Shown: positions 12,180 through 23,604 of the stretch, one piece after another
Layout of the letters: each line of letters opens with the position of its first letter
Position numbering within the stretch: position 1 is the first letter of the stretch
Assembly: GCF_050003625.1 (NCBI RefSeq)
Contig: NC_134398.1
Span: 105,396,423 to 105,460,422 of the forward strand
DNA from: Haematobia irritans
Taxonomy: Eukaryota > Arthropoda > Insecta > Diptera > Muscidae
Direction of reading: 5' to 3'
DNA: 64,000 nt
Made by a program: the position numbers and the translations under genes
Notes under the pieces: generated by a model
Databases searched by the model: none
Seen by the model: the letters and a program-made list of their open reading frames with translations, nothing else
What the model was told of the DNA's origin: nothing

Positions 12180-12743
12180 GTTTGTCATTCCATTTCTAAT
12201 GCATCGTTGAAGAAAATTTATCAGACATAATTATTATTTTTACACTAATAGAAACAATTGCGTTCCACAATCGTGAACAGACGCACAGTGCTTCGATCAT
12301 ACAACGAATGGACAAAAATAGAAGGAGGCGTCGTAGGAAAGGAAACTTTTAAGGGACTTTTTGATGGTCAAAACCAAGAAAAATGTGAAGTTTGGTACCG
12401 ATCGGACCACTCCTTCGCGTGCTCCCATATAAAGGGACCAAAAATATCTGATTATTAGATACCACAAATAGTCCGTCCTTTGGGAACGGTTTACATTTGG
12501 CCCCCCTCGACCATGGGAAAAGTTTATTAACATTTAATTTTTTTACGATTTTGACTGGTTATGTTAAATAAATGTGTTTTATATTTGTTGTGAGCTCAAT
12601 TCAATTCAAAAAAATAAAATATTGCTAATTTTTAAAAATTAACGTCATTTTTGCAAAGTTTGTATTTAAAACAGGTGAAATTTTCAATTTTTCCTAATTT
12701 TGGCCATCTTGTTGGCACTTCGAGGATTTGTAACAAAAAAATA
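12180..12743. other. Intergenic, with part of the ~190 bp repeat
   Basis: 12590-12740 (AATTCAATTCAAAAAA, AAACAGGTGAAATTTTC, GGCCATCTTGTTGG, GATTTGTAACAAA) is one inverted unit of a ~190 bp repeat also seen at 14690-14850 and 28090-29940. The rest is not recognised. Confidence 0.5.
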
Positions 12744-13676
12744 AAGGGTGATTCTTTTGAGGTTAGGATTTTCATGCATTAGTATTTGACAGATCACGTG
12801 GGATTTCAGACATGGTGTCAAAGAGAAAGATGCTCAGTATGCTTTGACATTTCATCATGAATAGACTTACTAACGAGCAACGCTTGCAAATCATTGAATT
12901 TTATTACCAAAATCAGTGGCAGAAAATCCGCTTTTTTATCGACAAATTTTGTTCAGCGATGAGGCTCATTTCTGGTTGAATGGCTACGTAAATAAGCAAA
13001 ATTGCCGCATTTGGAGTGAAGAGCAACCAGAAGCCGTTCAAGAACTGCCCATGCATCCCGAAAAATGCACTGTTTGGTGTGGTTTGTACGCTGGTGGAAT
13101 CATTGGACCGTATTTTTTCAAAGATGCTGTTGGACGCAACGTTACGGTGAATGGCGATCGCTATCGTTCGATGCTAACAAACTTTTTGTTGCCAAAAATG
13201 GAAGAACTGAACTTGGTTGACATGTGGTTTCAACAAGATGGCGCTACATGCCACACAGCTCGCGATTCTATGGCCATTTTGAGGGAAAACTTCGGAGAAC
13301 AATTCATCTCAAGAAATGGACCGGTAAGTTGGCCACCAAGATCATGCGATTTGACGCCTTTAGACTATTTTTTGTGGGGCTACGTCAAGTCTAAAGTCTA
13401 CAGAAATAAGCCAGCAACTATTCCAGCTTTGGAAGACAACATTTCCGAAGAAATTCGGGCTATTCCGGCCGAAATGCTCGAAAAAGTTGCCCAAAATTGG
13501 ACTTTCCGAATGGACCACCTAAGACGCAGCCGCGGTCAACATTTAAATGAAATTATCTTCAAAAAGTAAATGTCATGGACCAATCTAACGTTTCAAATAA
13601 AGAACCGATGAGATTTTGCAAATTTTATGCATTTTTTTAAAAAAAAAAGTTATCAAGCTCTTAACAAATCACCCTT
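12744..13676 (+). mobile_element. Internally deleted mariner (copy 2)
   Basis: 933 bp with the same 10 bp ends and TA flanks (12742-12743, 13677-13678). The sequence matches copy 1 except that about 370 bp of the N-terminal coding half is missing, joined at CAGT|GGCAG. Confidence 0.95.
12914..13569 (+). pseudogene. Mariner transposase remnant, catalytic half only
   Basis: The last 217 residues (from AENPLFYRQ to the terminal EIIFKK) are identical to copy 1, with D, D and D intact. The original ATG survives upstream, but the deletion puts it out of frame, and the DNA-binding half is gone. It cannot make an active transposase. Confidence 0.92.
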
Positions 13677-14090
13677 TATATCCATGAATTTCATTTCTCT
13701 GCTGAATTTGGTTTTGTAGTTGTTGTTATTATTCAATCCAAAAAATAAAATTTTGCTAATTATGAAAAACTACACGCAAAGAAAAAAAAAAACGTTTGGA
13801 AACGTGTACTGAAAACTTTTTTCTTTTGTTAGAGTTTTTTGAATTGCTTCGAAAATTTTAAACTTTTATCACCAAAAAAAATCGTTTGTTACAAAATTTT
13901 TGGTTTTTCAATAAAAAAAATTATTCTTGAACCAACAACACAGTCCATTTCGTTTATATCAACCACTGTTCTTTTCTGACTTTAAGTCTTTAATAAGACA
14001 CATTTTACAGTTCATAGTAAACATTTTATATAATACGAGTAGTATGTAATGTTGAACATCTTTTCGGAATCTTCCGAAAAACTTTTTGGT

Positions 14091-14167
14091 GTTCGGTCGA
14101 AGCAGGGATCGAACCCACGACCCTTGGCATGCAAGGCGGACGTAGCAACCACTGCTCCACGGTGCCC
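14091..14167 (-). other. tRNA-like pol III module X
   Basis: On the minus strand it reads GGGCACCGTGGAGCAGTGGTT (A-box region), then GGTTCGATCCC-type B-box, then a GACCGAACACC end. It resembles the SINE head (34782) and points away from module Y. Confidence 0.6.
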
Positions 14168-14280
14168 AACCAAATGTATATTTCTGTTAAATAAAGTTTA
14201 TTTAATCGGCTCGTGGGCGCCGCAAGGTATGCTATATAAATATATCTTATATGTATAATTGTCTATTGATGATAATAATA

Positions 14281-14352
14281 GCTACATAGCTAAGTGGATA
14301 GTGTGTTGGCTTACAAATTGCATGGTCCGCGGTTCGATTCTCCGTCCAGGCG
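14281..14352 (+). other. tRNA-like pol III module Y
   Basis: GCTACATAGCTAAGTGGATA, then TTGGCTTACAAATTGC, then GGTTCGATTCTCCG form A-box, anticodon-like and B-box segments. It lies 113 bp from the inverted module X and diverges from it. Confidence 0.6.
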
Positions 14353-15224
14353 AATGGTAAAATTATAAAATCGAAAAATTTCTTCTACATTGTTTGTATT
14401 ACAGAAATAGGTGCTACGTTAAGAACTAAAAAACCTCGTGGAAGTGAGAAAGATGTGAGGTAAAATGCAATTAGCCAGAAAAAAATGTTTTTTTTTTGCG
14501 TTACTCTTTATGTAATTGTTTTTACATCCAGGAAAAGAATAAACGTTTATCACAAAAAGTATATAATTTTCTTCCAAATAAACTTCGTTACAGCGAAAAA
14601 CAAATGAGAAACGAACTTTGTTAGTCTAAAATTTCGTTTGGGAGGAAAGAATTATTTTTTGCGTGTGGTGTCATTATTGCAAACGTTTGTAAAACAGGTC
14701 AATATTTCATTTTTTTGGCCATGTTGGTGGTATCTTGAGGATTTGTAACAAACAAATATATCTCTGAATTTTGTTTCTGGTTTTGATTTTTATTTGTATT
14801 TGTTGTCAGTATTCAATTCAAAAAAAAAAAATGCAAATTTTTAAAGGTATACACCCAAAGAAAAGTAGACTTCTAAAATCAAATTTCAAATTCTTATTTT
14901 TAGCCTGAATTCGCACTTAAAATTTTAAGTACGCAAATACTAAGTTATACTCATATTAAGTACAAAGTGTGCTTATTTGTTTAATTCAAGTACTTAAAGT
15001 TTGAATTAAGCTGGTTTTGGATTAAAACAAGAAAATTGTTACTTAATATGTCAGTAGGAGCTACCCAGCAAAAAAATTTTGAAGTTCTTCCAAAGGCACA
15101 ACTTTAAAAGCACTTCCAGAGGATACACTCCCAATGATGTTCTTTATTTTAACTACCCAGGAAGTTCTTTTCATTCAATTTTTTATAACATGTTTTTTCC
15201 TACTTTTAATGGGTAATTTTTATT

Positions 15225-15600
15225 TTTTTTTTGTTTCAAATAGGTTAAAAACAGAGTAAGAATTCATAAAATAGCACAAACCATTTAAATTTTGATGAAA
15301 AAATTCTAAATCCAATCTGAAAAAATTGTGAATTTTTGAAAATATTTGAGGTCAAACGTTTCAGACAAGCGTTAGAATCCATTAAAAATTATAAAAAAAT
15401 ATACAAATTATTTAATATACATTCAAAACATTGAATTCGGATCACTCCTAAAGATGTGATGCAAATTCAGTGCACCGGCTGTTGAAATGGAGGACTTCCG
15501 TCCTATGGCAAAGCCCATGTTAAATTCATCGCTTCTGCGTCAATTTTGCACCACTTCCGGATCCAAAAAGAACATCATCATTACATTTTTGGTGACGCTT
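15225..15600 (+). repeat. Interspersed repeat shared with 63128-63520
   Basis: GGTTAAAAACAGA, TGAAAATATTTGA, CAGACAAGCGTTAGAAT and CACCACTTCC occur in the same order at both sites. No ORF is conserved between them, so it is treated as a repeat of unknown class. Confidence 0.65.
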
Positions 15601-16623
15601 TTTTTGAGAGCACAAAATAGAGTTTTGTTCTCCTCGATGCTCTCATCGGTTTTCAACCCCAAAAATTGTTTTGTTTGTAATGGTAGTGGCTTGTATTTTG
15701 TTTGCTATCTTAAGTCGACTATGGCTTAAAATAAGAAAAGTTTAACTTGATATTTTTATCGTTGCACGTTCAGAGCATCGTGTGTGTTTGCTTGCATTTG
15801 ATTTGCTACCTTAAGCCGAATCTGGCTTAAAATAAGAACACTTTTACTTGATATTGATTTATGAGCACATTGGAATGCAAAATCAAATTTTGCTCTCCTT
15901 GTTACTCTTATAGATGCTTAACCACCAAAAATTGTTTTTTTTTCGCATGTATGAAACATTGGGGGGTATGTATGTGTGTAAGTTTTGATTTCGAGTTTGT
16001 GTTTTTGGCTTCGCTTGCATTTTATTTGCCAAATTATTTTAGTATTATTGTGTGCTTAGACCCTATGTCACAGTGAAGTAGCTTTATAAATTATGAATAA
16101 AAAAAGTTGAGGCAGCATACAAATATTTAAAAGGTAAGTAAAAATAAAGTTTATTGGTTTAAAATGGTTATTTGCCAACAGATATGTATTTCATCATATT
16201 TAAATTGATTCTGCATACATTTTTAAGCAAACGTAGCGTCTGCATACTAACAAAAAAATGTTTGTCGTTGGTATACCAAGAATAATGTCGGCTTAATTCA
16301 AGTAATGCAGTGGACTCAAAAGTCGCCTCATCATTTTATAGAAATAATTTAAGACATCACATTGACAATTTCGTTCCCTAAGCGTTAAAGGAGTGCTTGA
16401 ACAGAGCGTCAATGGATTTGGCCGATATATGTGATAAGTGGAGACAAACTTACTATTTAACGCGACAAGGCCTACAAAAGTTGAATTCCTCTTAGTTTCT
16501 CGTTTCCTGATCCATACAAGAACTGCTGATTTGGTAAATAAAAATACATAAATATATATTTTTATATTATTTTTTATATATTTATTTTTTTATTTTTGTG
16601 CTTGAATCAATTACATGTATTAT

Positions 16624-17442
16624 AAATCTATGTAACTACTTCTTCGCCTACGTTATCCAGGCAATGTTGGCATTAATATATACTCAGACAGTCAACCTGC
16701 AATAAAATCCTAAGACTCTGTGTTCCTCAACTCGAAAACGGCCATCGACAGCCGCAAATCTCTCAATGAGATGGCTGAGCAGCACAATATTCACCTAATA
16801 TGTGAATATCGGGGAACTGCGAAGCAGATGAGCTGGCAAGGCTAGGAACTACCTTACATATTCCAGGGGAACTAGAATCTGTCGGTATGCCTCTGGCTAC
16901 CTGCAAGCTCATACTGTGTGAGAAGAGTGTCATGATGGCGGGTGTTCGATGGGAGAATTGCAAGGGTTGTAACGACACCAAGCAAATATTGCCCCATTTA
17001 AACTTAAACCGCACACTAGATATGCTAGTGTTCTCGAGACGCCAGATATCGCTCCTGATATCTGCTATAACGGGTCGCTGCCTGATAGGTGATTTTGCAA
17101 AAACTATTGGCGCGAAGTGAAATGACTATTGTATGAGCTGTCATGATGCGGAGGAAAAGGAATCAATAAAACACCTCTTGTGTGAGTGTCCTGCATTTTG
17201 TGTAAGGCGTAAGCAAATTTTAGGGGCATATTCAGATTACTGGCGGCCCTGGAAAACGTTAACTTAAGCAGTCTGCTAATGTTTTTGGAACAATCTGGTT
17301 GGTTCAACAGAAGAAAATAATCGAGAAGGTTCAGCGGTTAAAACTAGAAGTGACTAGGTACTTTTAGTTAATGTGGTATCACAATGGACTGAATAGTCTA
17401 AGTGAGCCTGAATTTTAATCGGGCTGCCACTTTAACCTAACC
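16624..17442 (+). pseudogene. 5'-truncated LINE copy D (RNase H to 3' tail)
   Basis: It starts in the LINE RNase H region (YSDSQ-like codons near 16680), continues through the C-terminal Cys/His motif and ends with the family tail and CCTAACC. A 12 bp duplication TACATGTATTAT flanks it (16612-16623 and 17443-17454), a hallmark of target-primed reverse transcription. About 40 bp of non-LINE sequence sits at the 5' junction. Small deletions and stops make it dead. Confidence 0.9.
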
Positions 17443-18049
17443 TACATGTATTATTGTATAATAGATTTTCTTATTTTATGTATTTGTCTTTTTATTATAA
17501 ATGTATGTATCGATATAAAAAAAGAATAATAAAAAATATTTTAAAAATATATGAACAAACTTTTACTTTATGGGAATTAAACGCAAATTAAGATTAAAAC
17601 AAGTACAAAGCAAACTAAAACCAAGCGCATATAAAATAATATCGAATACGGTTCGGGATTAAATCAAGTACAGATCGTTCCTGAATCAAGCATAGTAGGA
17701 TAATATTCAAGAATAAAAAAGATTGATCCAAGACTTGATTCCGCTTAAAACAAGTTCATGTTGGCTCAAGTTAAGCGCTATTGGGTTTAATGTAAGCTTA
17801 AATGCGGATTGAATCAAGTGCAGATTAGGATTAAAAAGAGCTTCACTAGGCTTGAATCAAGCACTTCCCGTACTTAAAGGAAGCACAAACACGATTGAAA
17901 ATTTCTAAAATTAAGAAATCTGTACTTAATATTTTCGGGATTAAATTAAGAATTTTCTTCTTGGATTTAGAAAATCCGTACTTACCGTACTTTTGACACC
18001 GCTACGGCTTGAATCAAACAAACTTTTCTCTATTAATTTTTTGGGCGTA

Positions 18050-18265
18050 GCGCCATTTTTCCAAACGTTTGTAAAACCGAGAAAACCCGACTTTCAGTCT
18101 TCAATAATGACGCAATCATGCAGAAGTGCAATGACGGGATATATCTCTCCACTTCCAATTTGGGGTATTGTGCATCTAGGCACCGAAATTTTTATCCGAT
18201 CTGCATGAATTTAAAATCTAGAGAACATATTGCGAATCGGTCCATATTTTTATATATCTCCCATA
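18050..18265. other. Short unrecognised spacer
   Basis: It contains diverged pieces of the TCTCCCATATACC tandem family near 18250; otherwise nothing is recognised. Confidence 0.4.
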
Positions 18266-20285
18266 TACCACGATACCGGCTAAACCTACAGAACATGCAT
18301 GGACACCTCCAAACCCTCCTGATCCTGAGTCAATACTACACAGACTAAAGGAATGTAACCCAGATCTTCCAACCGCCGACTGGACGGTTGGTCGTTTGGA
18401 TGAGGTGGATGGACCAAAACGACATGCGGAGTTTATATTGAACATTGAGTCGCTGCCACATCTAGCCCAGACCCAAGGACGTGTAAGATATGGATTCATT
18501 ATATCCATATGGAGGTATACAAGTGATCAGCCAAAGGATTCCGAAACGGACAAGCCTCCGGTGGAGTCAGAAGAAGAAAAATCTTGCGAAGCCGAAGCAG
18601 ACATAGAAACTGCAGACATTGACGAACATCGTATGCGGGAAGTTTCCACAGGCTCAGACCTCACCAAAGCTGAACCGCGGATTGTTGCGAGAGTCACCGG
18701 GATCTGTGAAGACGAAGCCCTTGATGACTCAATGGAAGCGGCTGATGTGACGGTGGTTGAAAATTTGGATGGTTCTACGGTTCCTCCAGATAAATCTTCT
18801 CCATTGTAAGGCTGCTTGAGCTGCCTTAAAAGTTCTCCTGATGAAAGGAGACACAGCACCAACCCTCGTCACCAAAAACAGACAAGAGGTGTTGGACGTC
18901 ACATTGGCCTCTCCGAAACTGAATGATAAGATATCTGAGTGGCAAGTTTTGAAGGAACATAGCTTCTCAGATCAGCGCTACATCAGTTTCAGATTGGCTG
19001 TTCGTACTTCAAAGACCATATTTCCGCCAAATGTTAGGAAATCTGATTGGAATAGGTATAGGGAATCGTTCTATATGATGATACCGGAAATACCAGAGAC
19101 AACTATGAACACTGTGCAAGATATCGAAAACGCAGTGGAGCGGATTACTAAGGCCTTCAACATCTCACTGAAAGCTGCATGCCCTAGAGGGAAGCCAAGG
19201 GTGAAAATCGACCACCATGGTGGTCTACGGAGTTAAGTAATATGAGGAAATCCTGCAGGAAGCTCCTGAGGATTGGGACGCTTACAAGAAGAATCTGAGA
19301 GGATACAAGCGAGAACTTAGAAAGGCTCAGCATAACTCTTGGAATGTTTACTGCAGCAGTATTTAGAATACGGCCGAGGCTTCCAGACTACGGAAGATAC
19401 TACCATCCACTAACTCCGCTCCAGGTTTCATTAAAACATCGGAGGGCAATTGGAAAACGTCCAGTGAGGAGACGCTGGAGGTACTATTGGACACACATTT
19501 TCCTGGAAATTAGACGGTTGAACCCTGTTCTGGCGGTGCTACAGTGGCTCAGCGGTCATTTCCTATCGAGGAACTTGTATCGGAATCTAGAATAAAATGG
19601 GCGTTAAATAGCTTTGGGTCATTCTGATGGAATTACTCCGGCGGAGTTACAAGCAGCGACTGAAAGAATTATCCCCTGGTTGACGGTGATATATAAAGCT
19701 CACTATCTGTCAATGAATATACAATCGTGGCGTTTCTAGACATCGAGAGACATTCAATATTAAATGGACTGGCAACTCTGAATGTTGATTCAGGTATACT
19801 TAGGCTGTTAGACGAACTGCTAATAAGGAGACGTATTTCAGCCACACTAGGACAAGCAAACATGCAAAGGTATGTGAACAGAGGCACTCCCCAAATAGGA
19901 GTTCTATCACCTCCTCTTTGGAATGTTGCTATAAACAACCTTCTGGTTACCCTAGAAAAAGAAAGGATACAAGTGGTGGCATACGCAGATGATGTGGCTC
20001 TAGCAGTCAGGAGGAAATTCCCATCCACAATCAGAGATGTTATATAGAGAGCCCTCCGGATGACTGAGAAATGGGCGAAAGAGAATGGTCTTTGAGTAAA
20101 TCCTGCAAATACAGAATACGGTAGTGGTTAGACCTATAATGCTATATGTTATTGTAGTCTGGTGGCCGGCACTTCAGCAACCGACAGGTTTATATAAAGT
20201 TCAGCGTATGGCGTGCTTGTGTATCTCAAGCGCATTCAGTAAGAGAGGAACAGATGCCCTTAATGTTATGCTGCATCTATTGCTT

Positions 20286-20633
20286 GGGAGCCACCGTGGT
20301 GCAATGGTTAGCATGCCCGCCTTGCATACACAAGGTCGTGGGTTCGATTCCTGCTACGACCGAACACCAAAAAGTTTTTCAGCGGTGGATTATCCCACCT
20401 CAGTAATGCTGGTAACATTTCTGAGGGTTTCAAAACTTCTCTAAGTGGTTTCACTGGAATGTGGAACGCCGTTCGGACTCGGCTATAAAAAGGAGGTCCC
20501 TTGTCATTGAGCTTAACATGGAATCGGGTAGAACTCAGTGATAAGAGAGAAGTTCACCACTGTGGTATCACAATGGACTGAATAGTCTAAGTGAGCCTGA
20601 TACATCGGGCTGCCACATAACCTAACCTAAGCT
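20286..20633 (+). mobile_element. tRNA-derived SINE inside LINE copy C
   Basis: The head GGGAGCCACCGTGGTGCAA carries the A-box and GGTTCGATTCC the B-box. The body includes CCGTTCGGACTCGG, and the tail is shared with the LINE, ending in AACCTAACCTAA. An 11 bp duplication ATCTATTGCTT flanks it (20275-20285 and 20634-20644). Removing one copy restores LINE continuity. Confidence 0.95.
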
Positions 20634-21562
20634 ATCTATTGCTTTTAGACATTGTGGCCAACCAGTCAGCTGCAACAACGGCTGTGCGGTTGCGCGAGCT
20701 ATCGCTGTGGTCGGAAAAAATGTACGGTCACAGTTCGGTCCTCAAAATAATGGCAGATGTGCCTAACGTAGTGGATTACACTCTGGCGAAACCACTTTCG
20801 ACAAAAAGTTTGAAACTCTAACTCCCAACAGTGAGGCGTGGTGTACACAGACCCCGGGGAACAAAAGATATATAGATTTCTACACTGATGGCTCCAAATT
20901 GGATGGACAAGAGGTTTTCGGAGTATATTCTAAAGATCTGGAACTTCGAATAGTGAAAAGATTACCTAATCACTGTAGTGTTTTTCAGGCTGAAATATTG
21001 ACAATAAGAGAGTTGGTGAATTGGCTGAGAAGTAATGTTCCAACAAATATTGGCATTAATGTATACTCCGACAGTCAACCTGCAATAAAATCCTTGGACT
21101 CTATGTTCCTTCACTCGAAAACGGCCATCGAGATGGCTGAGCAGTACAATATTCACCTAATACGGGTGCCTGGCCATAGGAACATACCGGGGAACTGCGA
21201 AGCAGATGAGTTAGCAAGGCTAGGTACTACCTTACATATTCCAGGAGAACTAGAATCTGTTGGTATGTCTCTGGCAACCTTCAAGCTCTTACAGCGTGAG
21301 AAGGCTGCCATGATGGCAAATGTTCGATGGGAGAATTGCAAGGGTTGTAACGTAGAGCTGCAAAACTATCGATAGTCGTTCCATTCGATAGTTTCCTTGA
21401 GTACTATCGATACTTAATTTGCGTATGTTAGAATTTAAAAAAATACACCCACTATTTTTACGAAAACAAATACGTTAAACAACTAAGTTATTTTACAAAA
21501 TAAAATCTAATTCAAATTCATAAAAGAAACAGAAAACAAAACACTTATAAATAATAACGACT

Positions 21563-21782
21563 TAAGGTGGGTATTAAGTTCGAGGTTAACCGCTAAATTG
21601 TGCATTTTTCACGATTACTTCTCTTTAATACACCATTTTAAAGAATATAAACCTTGTGAAAAGTTGCTTTGGGCTATTCCCCATCAAGTTATTATAAAAT
21701 TTGTAATAAGTATAATTTTATACTCTTCTTACTGATATATTTTTGATTCTAGCGGCTAAACTCGAACTTGTTACTACCTTTA
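21563..21782. mobile_element. Nested MITE, TAAGGTGGGTATTAAG family
   Basis: It starts TAAGGTGGGTATTAAGTTCG and ends with the near-inverse CGAACTTGTTACTACCTTTA. It is related to the units at 691 and 23610. Non-coding. Confidence 0.6.
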
Positions 21783-21821
21783 GTCTATGAAATCATTAGA
21801 TGTCCCAAATACTATCCGGTT

Positions 21822-22048
21822 TAAGGTGAGTACTATGTTCGTATTTTTCACCAAAACACAAAATTAAAAGTACAAAAATCTGTATGAAGACGATTATATT
21901 TTTATAAAGTCTAGTGAAATAATGAATGGAAAACATCTAAGGAATTGATTGGGAACCATTTTATATTTATAATTTAATTAATTTAAAAAAATAACCGTGA
22001 AAACAAGCTGGTTTTCAGCTTGAAAACTGAACATAGTACTCAGCTTTA
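21822..22048. mobile_element. Nested MITE, TAAGGTGAGTACTATG variant
   Basis: TAAGGTGAGTACTATGTTCG is mirrored by GAACATAGTACTCAGCTTTA. Same end style as the neighbouring MITE but a different interior. Non-coding. Confidence 0.6.
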
Positions 22049-23106
22049 GGTTATAGAAATATTGTGTAATTAAATGATTTGTGTTTAGAAAAAAACATAT
22101 CTGTCCTGGTGTACTTTTTTGCTGTAATTCACAAAATTACACTCTCTCACAGAAGAAAAAATTAACTAAAAGTAAAAAAAAAGCATTGGCGCCAAATCAT
22201 GACCATTTTAACCATACAGTAGTCCATTCTTATTATTTTGGGGAATCGTACGAAAATTTTCTTCTGCTTTAGTTCGTATAGAACTTATATATACAGTCAT
22301 TGCACTTTATACCCACGATTAGTTCGTAAAATGTTTGCGACATAAAAAAAAATATTTCAGTGGACTGTGGAAAATTTCGCAAAAATAATAAAATTTAACT
22401 AAAAAAAATATTTTTTTGCAATGAAACTAAGTTAAAATTAGCTTTAGTTTAACTACAGATATGTTTTTGGTGTATTGACATTTATACCGATACTATCGAT
22501 AGTAGTTATAAGCTATCGATAGTGACGTCAAAAAATAACTATCGATACTATCGATAGTTTTGCAGCTCTATTGTAACGACACCAAGCAAATATGGCCCCA
22601 TTTAAACTTCATCCTACACACTAGATATGCTAGTGTTCTCAAGACGTCAGATATCACTCCTGATATCTGCTATAACGGATCGCTGCCTGGTAGGCGAATT
22701 GGCAAAAACTATAGGTGCGAAGTATAATGACTATTGTATAAGCTGCCATGATGAGGAGGAAAAGGAATCAATTAAACACCTCTTGTGTGAGTGTCATGCA
22801 TTTTGGCCTAAGCGAATTTTAGCTATTAGCTAAAGCTATTAGATTACTGGCGGACCTGGAAAACGTTAACTTAAGCAGTCTGTTAATGTTTTTGTCTTTT
22901 GTTGAACCAACCAGATTGGTTCAACAAAAGAAAATAATAGAGAAGGTTCAGTTGTTAAAACTAGAAGTGCTCATATGTAATAGGTACTTTTAGTTGAATG
23001 TGGTATCACAATAGACTGAATAGTCTAAGTGAGCCTGAAACTTAATCGGGCTGCCACTTTAACCTTACCTAACCTAACATTATTTAAAAGAAACATACAT
23101 TTGTTG

Positions 23107-23184
23107 GCCACGTGGAGCAGTGGTTAGCATGTCTGCCTTGCATGCAAAGGGTCGTGGGTTCAATCCCTGCTCCGACCGAACACC
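23107..23184 (+). other. tRNA-like pol III module X
   Basis: GCCACGTGGAGCAGTGGTTA (A-box region), TGCCTTGCATGCAAAGG (anticodon-arm-like) and GGTTCAATCC (B-box variant), then a T-run at 23189 that could terminate pol III. Confidence 0.6.
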
Positions 23185-23492
23185 ATTTTTTTTTTTTAAT
23201 TTACACATTTATATTTATACTATATTACATGTTTATAATGAAATGTGGGTTATTAAAGATTTACAGTCAAAAAAGAACAGTGCTTGATATAAACGAAATG
23301 GACTGAGCTTTAGAATAAAATATTATTTTTTATTGCAAAAATAACAATTTTGTAACAAAAAAACTGTTTGGTATAAAAGTTTGCAATTTTGGAAGGAATT
23401 CAAAAACTCTAACAAAAAACGAACGTGGAGTATAAACATACGTAAATAATTTTATAATATACACATAAATTTATTTAGGCGTGAACATTTTT

Positions 23493-23604
23493 AAAACTGA
23501 AATTAAGTACAAAACACGATAAGTTTTAAATGCAATGGTGTTAAATGTTAGTAAAACACCATTGCATTTAAAACTTATCGTGTTTTGTACTTAATTTCAG
23601 TTTT
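23493..23604. repeat. Perfect 50 bp inverted repeat (hairpin), 12 nt loop
   Basis: The arms 23493-23542 and 23555-23604 are exact reverse complements, beginning AAAACTGAAATTAAG and ending in the inverse. The ordinary repeat (24831-24890) has only one arm, so the other arose by local inverted duplication. Confidence 0.95.

Larger units (their letters stand above)
13773..14665. mobile_element. Element with CACGCAAA...TTTGCGTG ends carrying two tRNA-like modules
   Basis: It starts CACGCAAAGAAAAAA and ends AATTATTTTTTGCGTG (inverted: CACGCAAAAAATAATT). It has the same CAC plus A-run end style as the other palindrome-family elements. The interior holds module X inverted (14091-14167) and module Y forward (14281-14352). 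Flanks are TA and TG, so a target duplication is not proven. Confidence 0.45.
14852..18047. mobile_element. 3.2 kb element with CACCCAAAG...TTTTGGGCG ends (palindrome family 2)
   Basis: The left end CACCCAAAGAAAAG and inverted right end CGCCCAAAAAATTAAT are flanked by TA on both sides (14850-14851, 18048-18049). Both arms are full of CTTGAATCAAG-like and TTAAGTAC words, many palindromic. The middle holds a repeat shared with 63128 (15225-15600), poorly defined AT-rich DNA, and a LINE insertion at 16624. No transposase is seen. Confidence 0.5.
21353..22570. mobile_element. 1218 bp hAT-type MITE with TATCGATA-rich ends
   Basis: A perfect 24 bp inverted repeat begins TAGAGCTGCAAAACTATC at 21353 and closes at 22570. 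Eight-bp duplications TTGTAACG (21345-21352, 22571-22578) fit the hAT superfamily. CTATCGATAG-like palindromes recur in both subterminal regions. There is no transposase ORF. Two smaller MITEs are nested inside. Confidence 0.95.
18266..23074 (+). pseudogene. Decayed LINE copy C with nested SINE and hAT MITE
   Basis: It covers late ORF1 (18270-18809), a remnant of endonuclease, RT, RNase H and the 3' tail. Relative to copy A, large pieces are missing: most of the endonuclease N-terminus (join near 18848), part of the RT fingers/palm (join near 19696), the segment between palm and thumb (near 20115), and others. Stops and frameshifts abound. YADD survives near 19980 and RNase H TDGSK near 20885. 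It is interrupted at 20286 by a SINE and at 21353 by a MITE. Its 3' tail ends in CCTTACCTAACC and joins the duplicated block at 23075. Confidence 0.9.

Noticed and set aside
12258..12458. 66-codon ORF downstream of the candidate exon
   Set aside because: No splice context, unusual composition, and no link to the exon; likely random.
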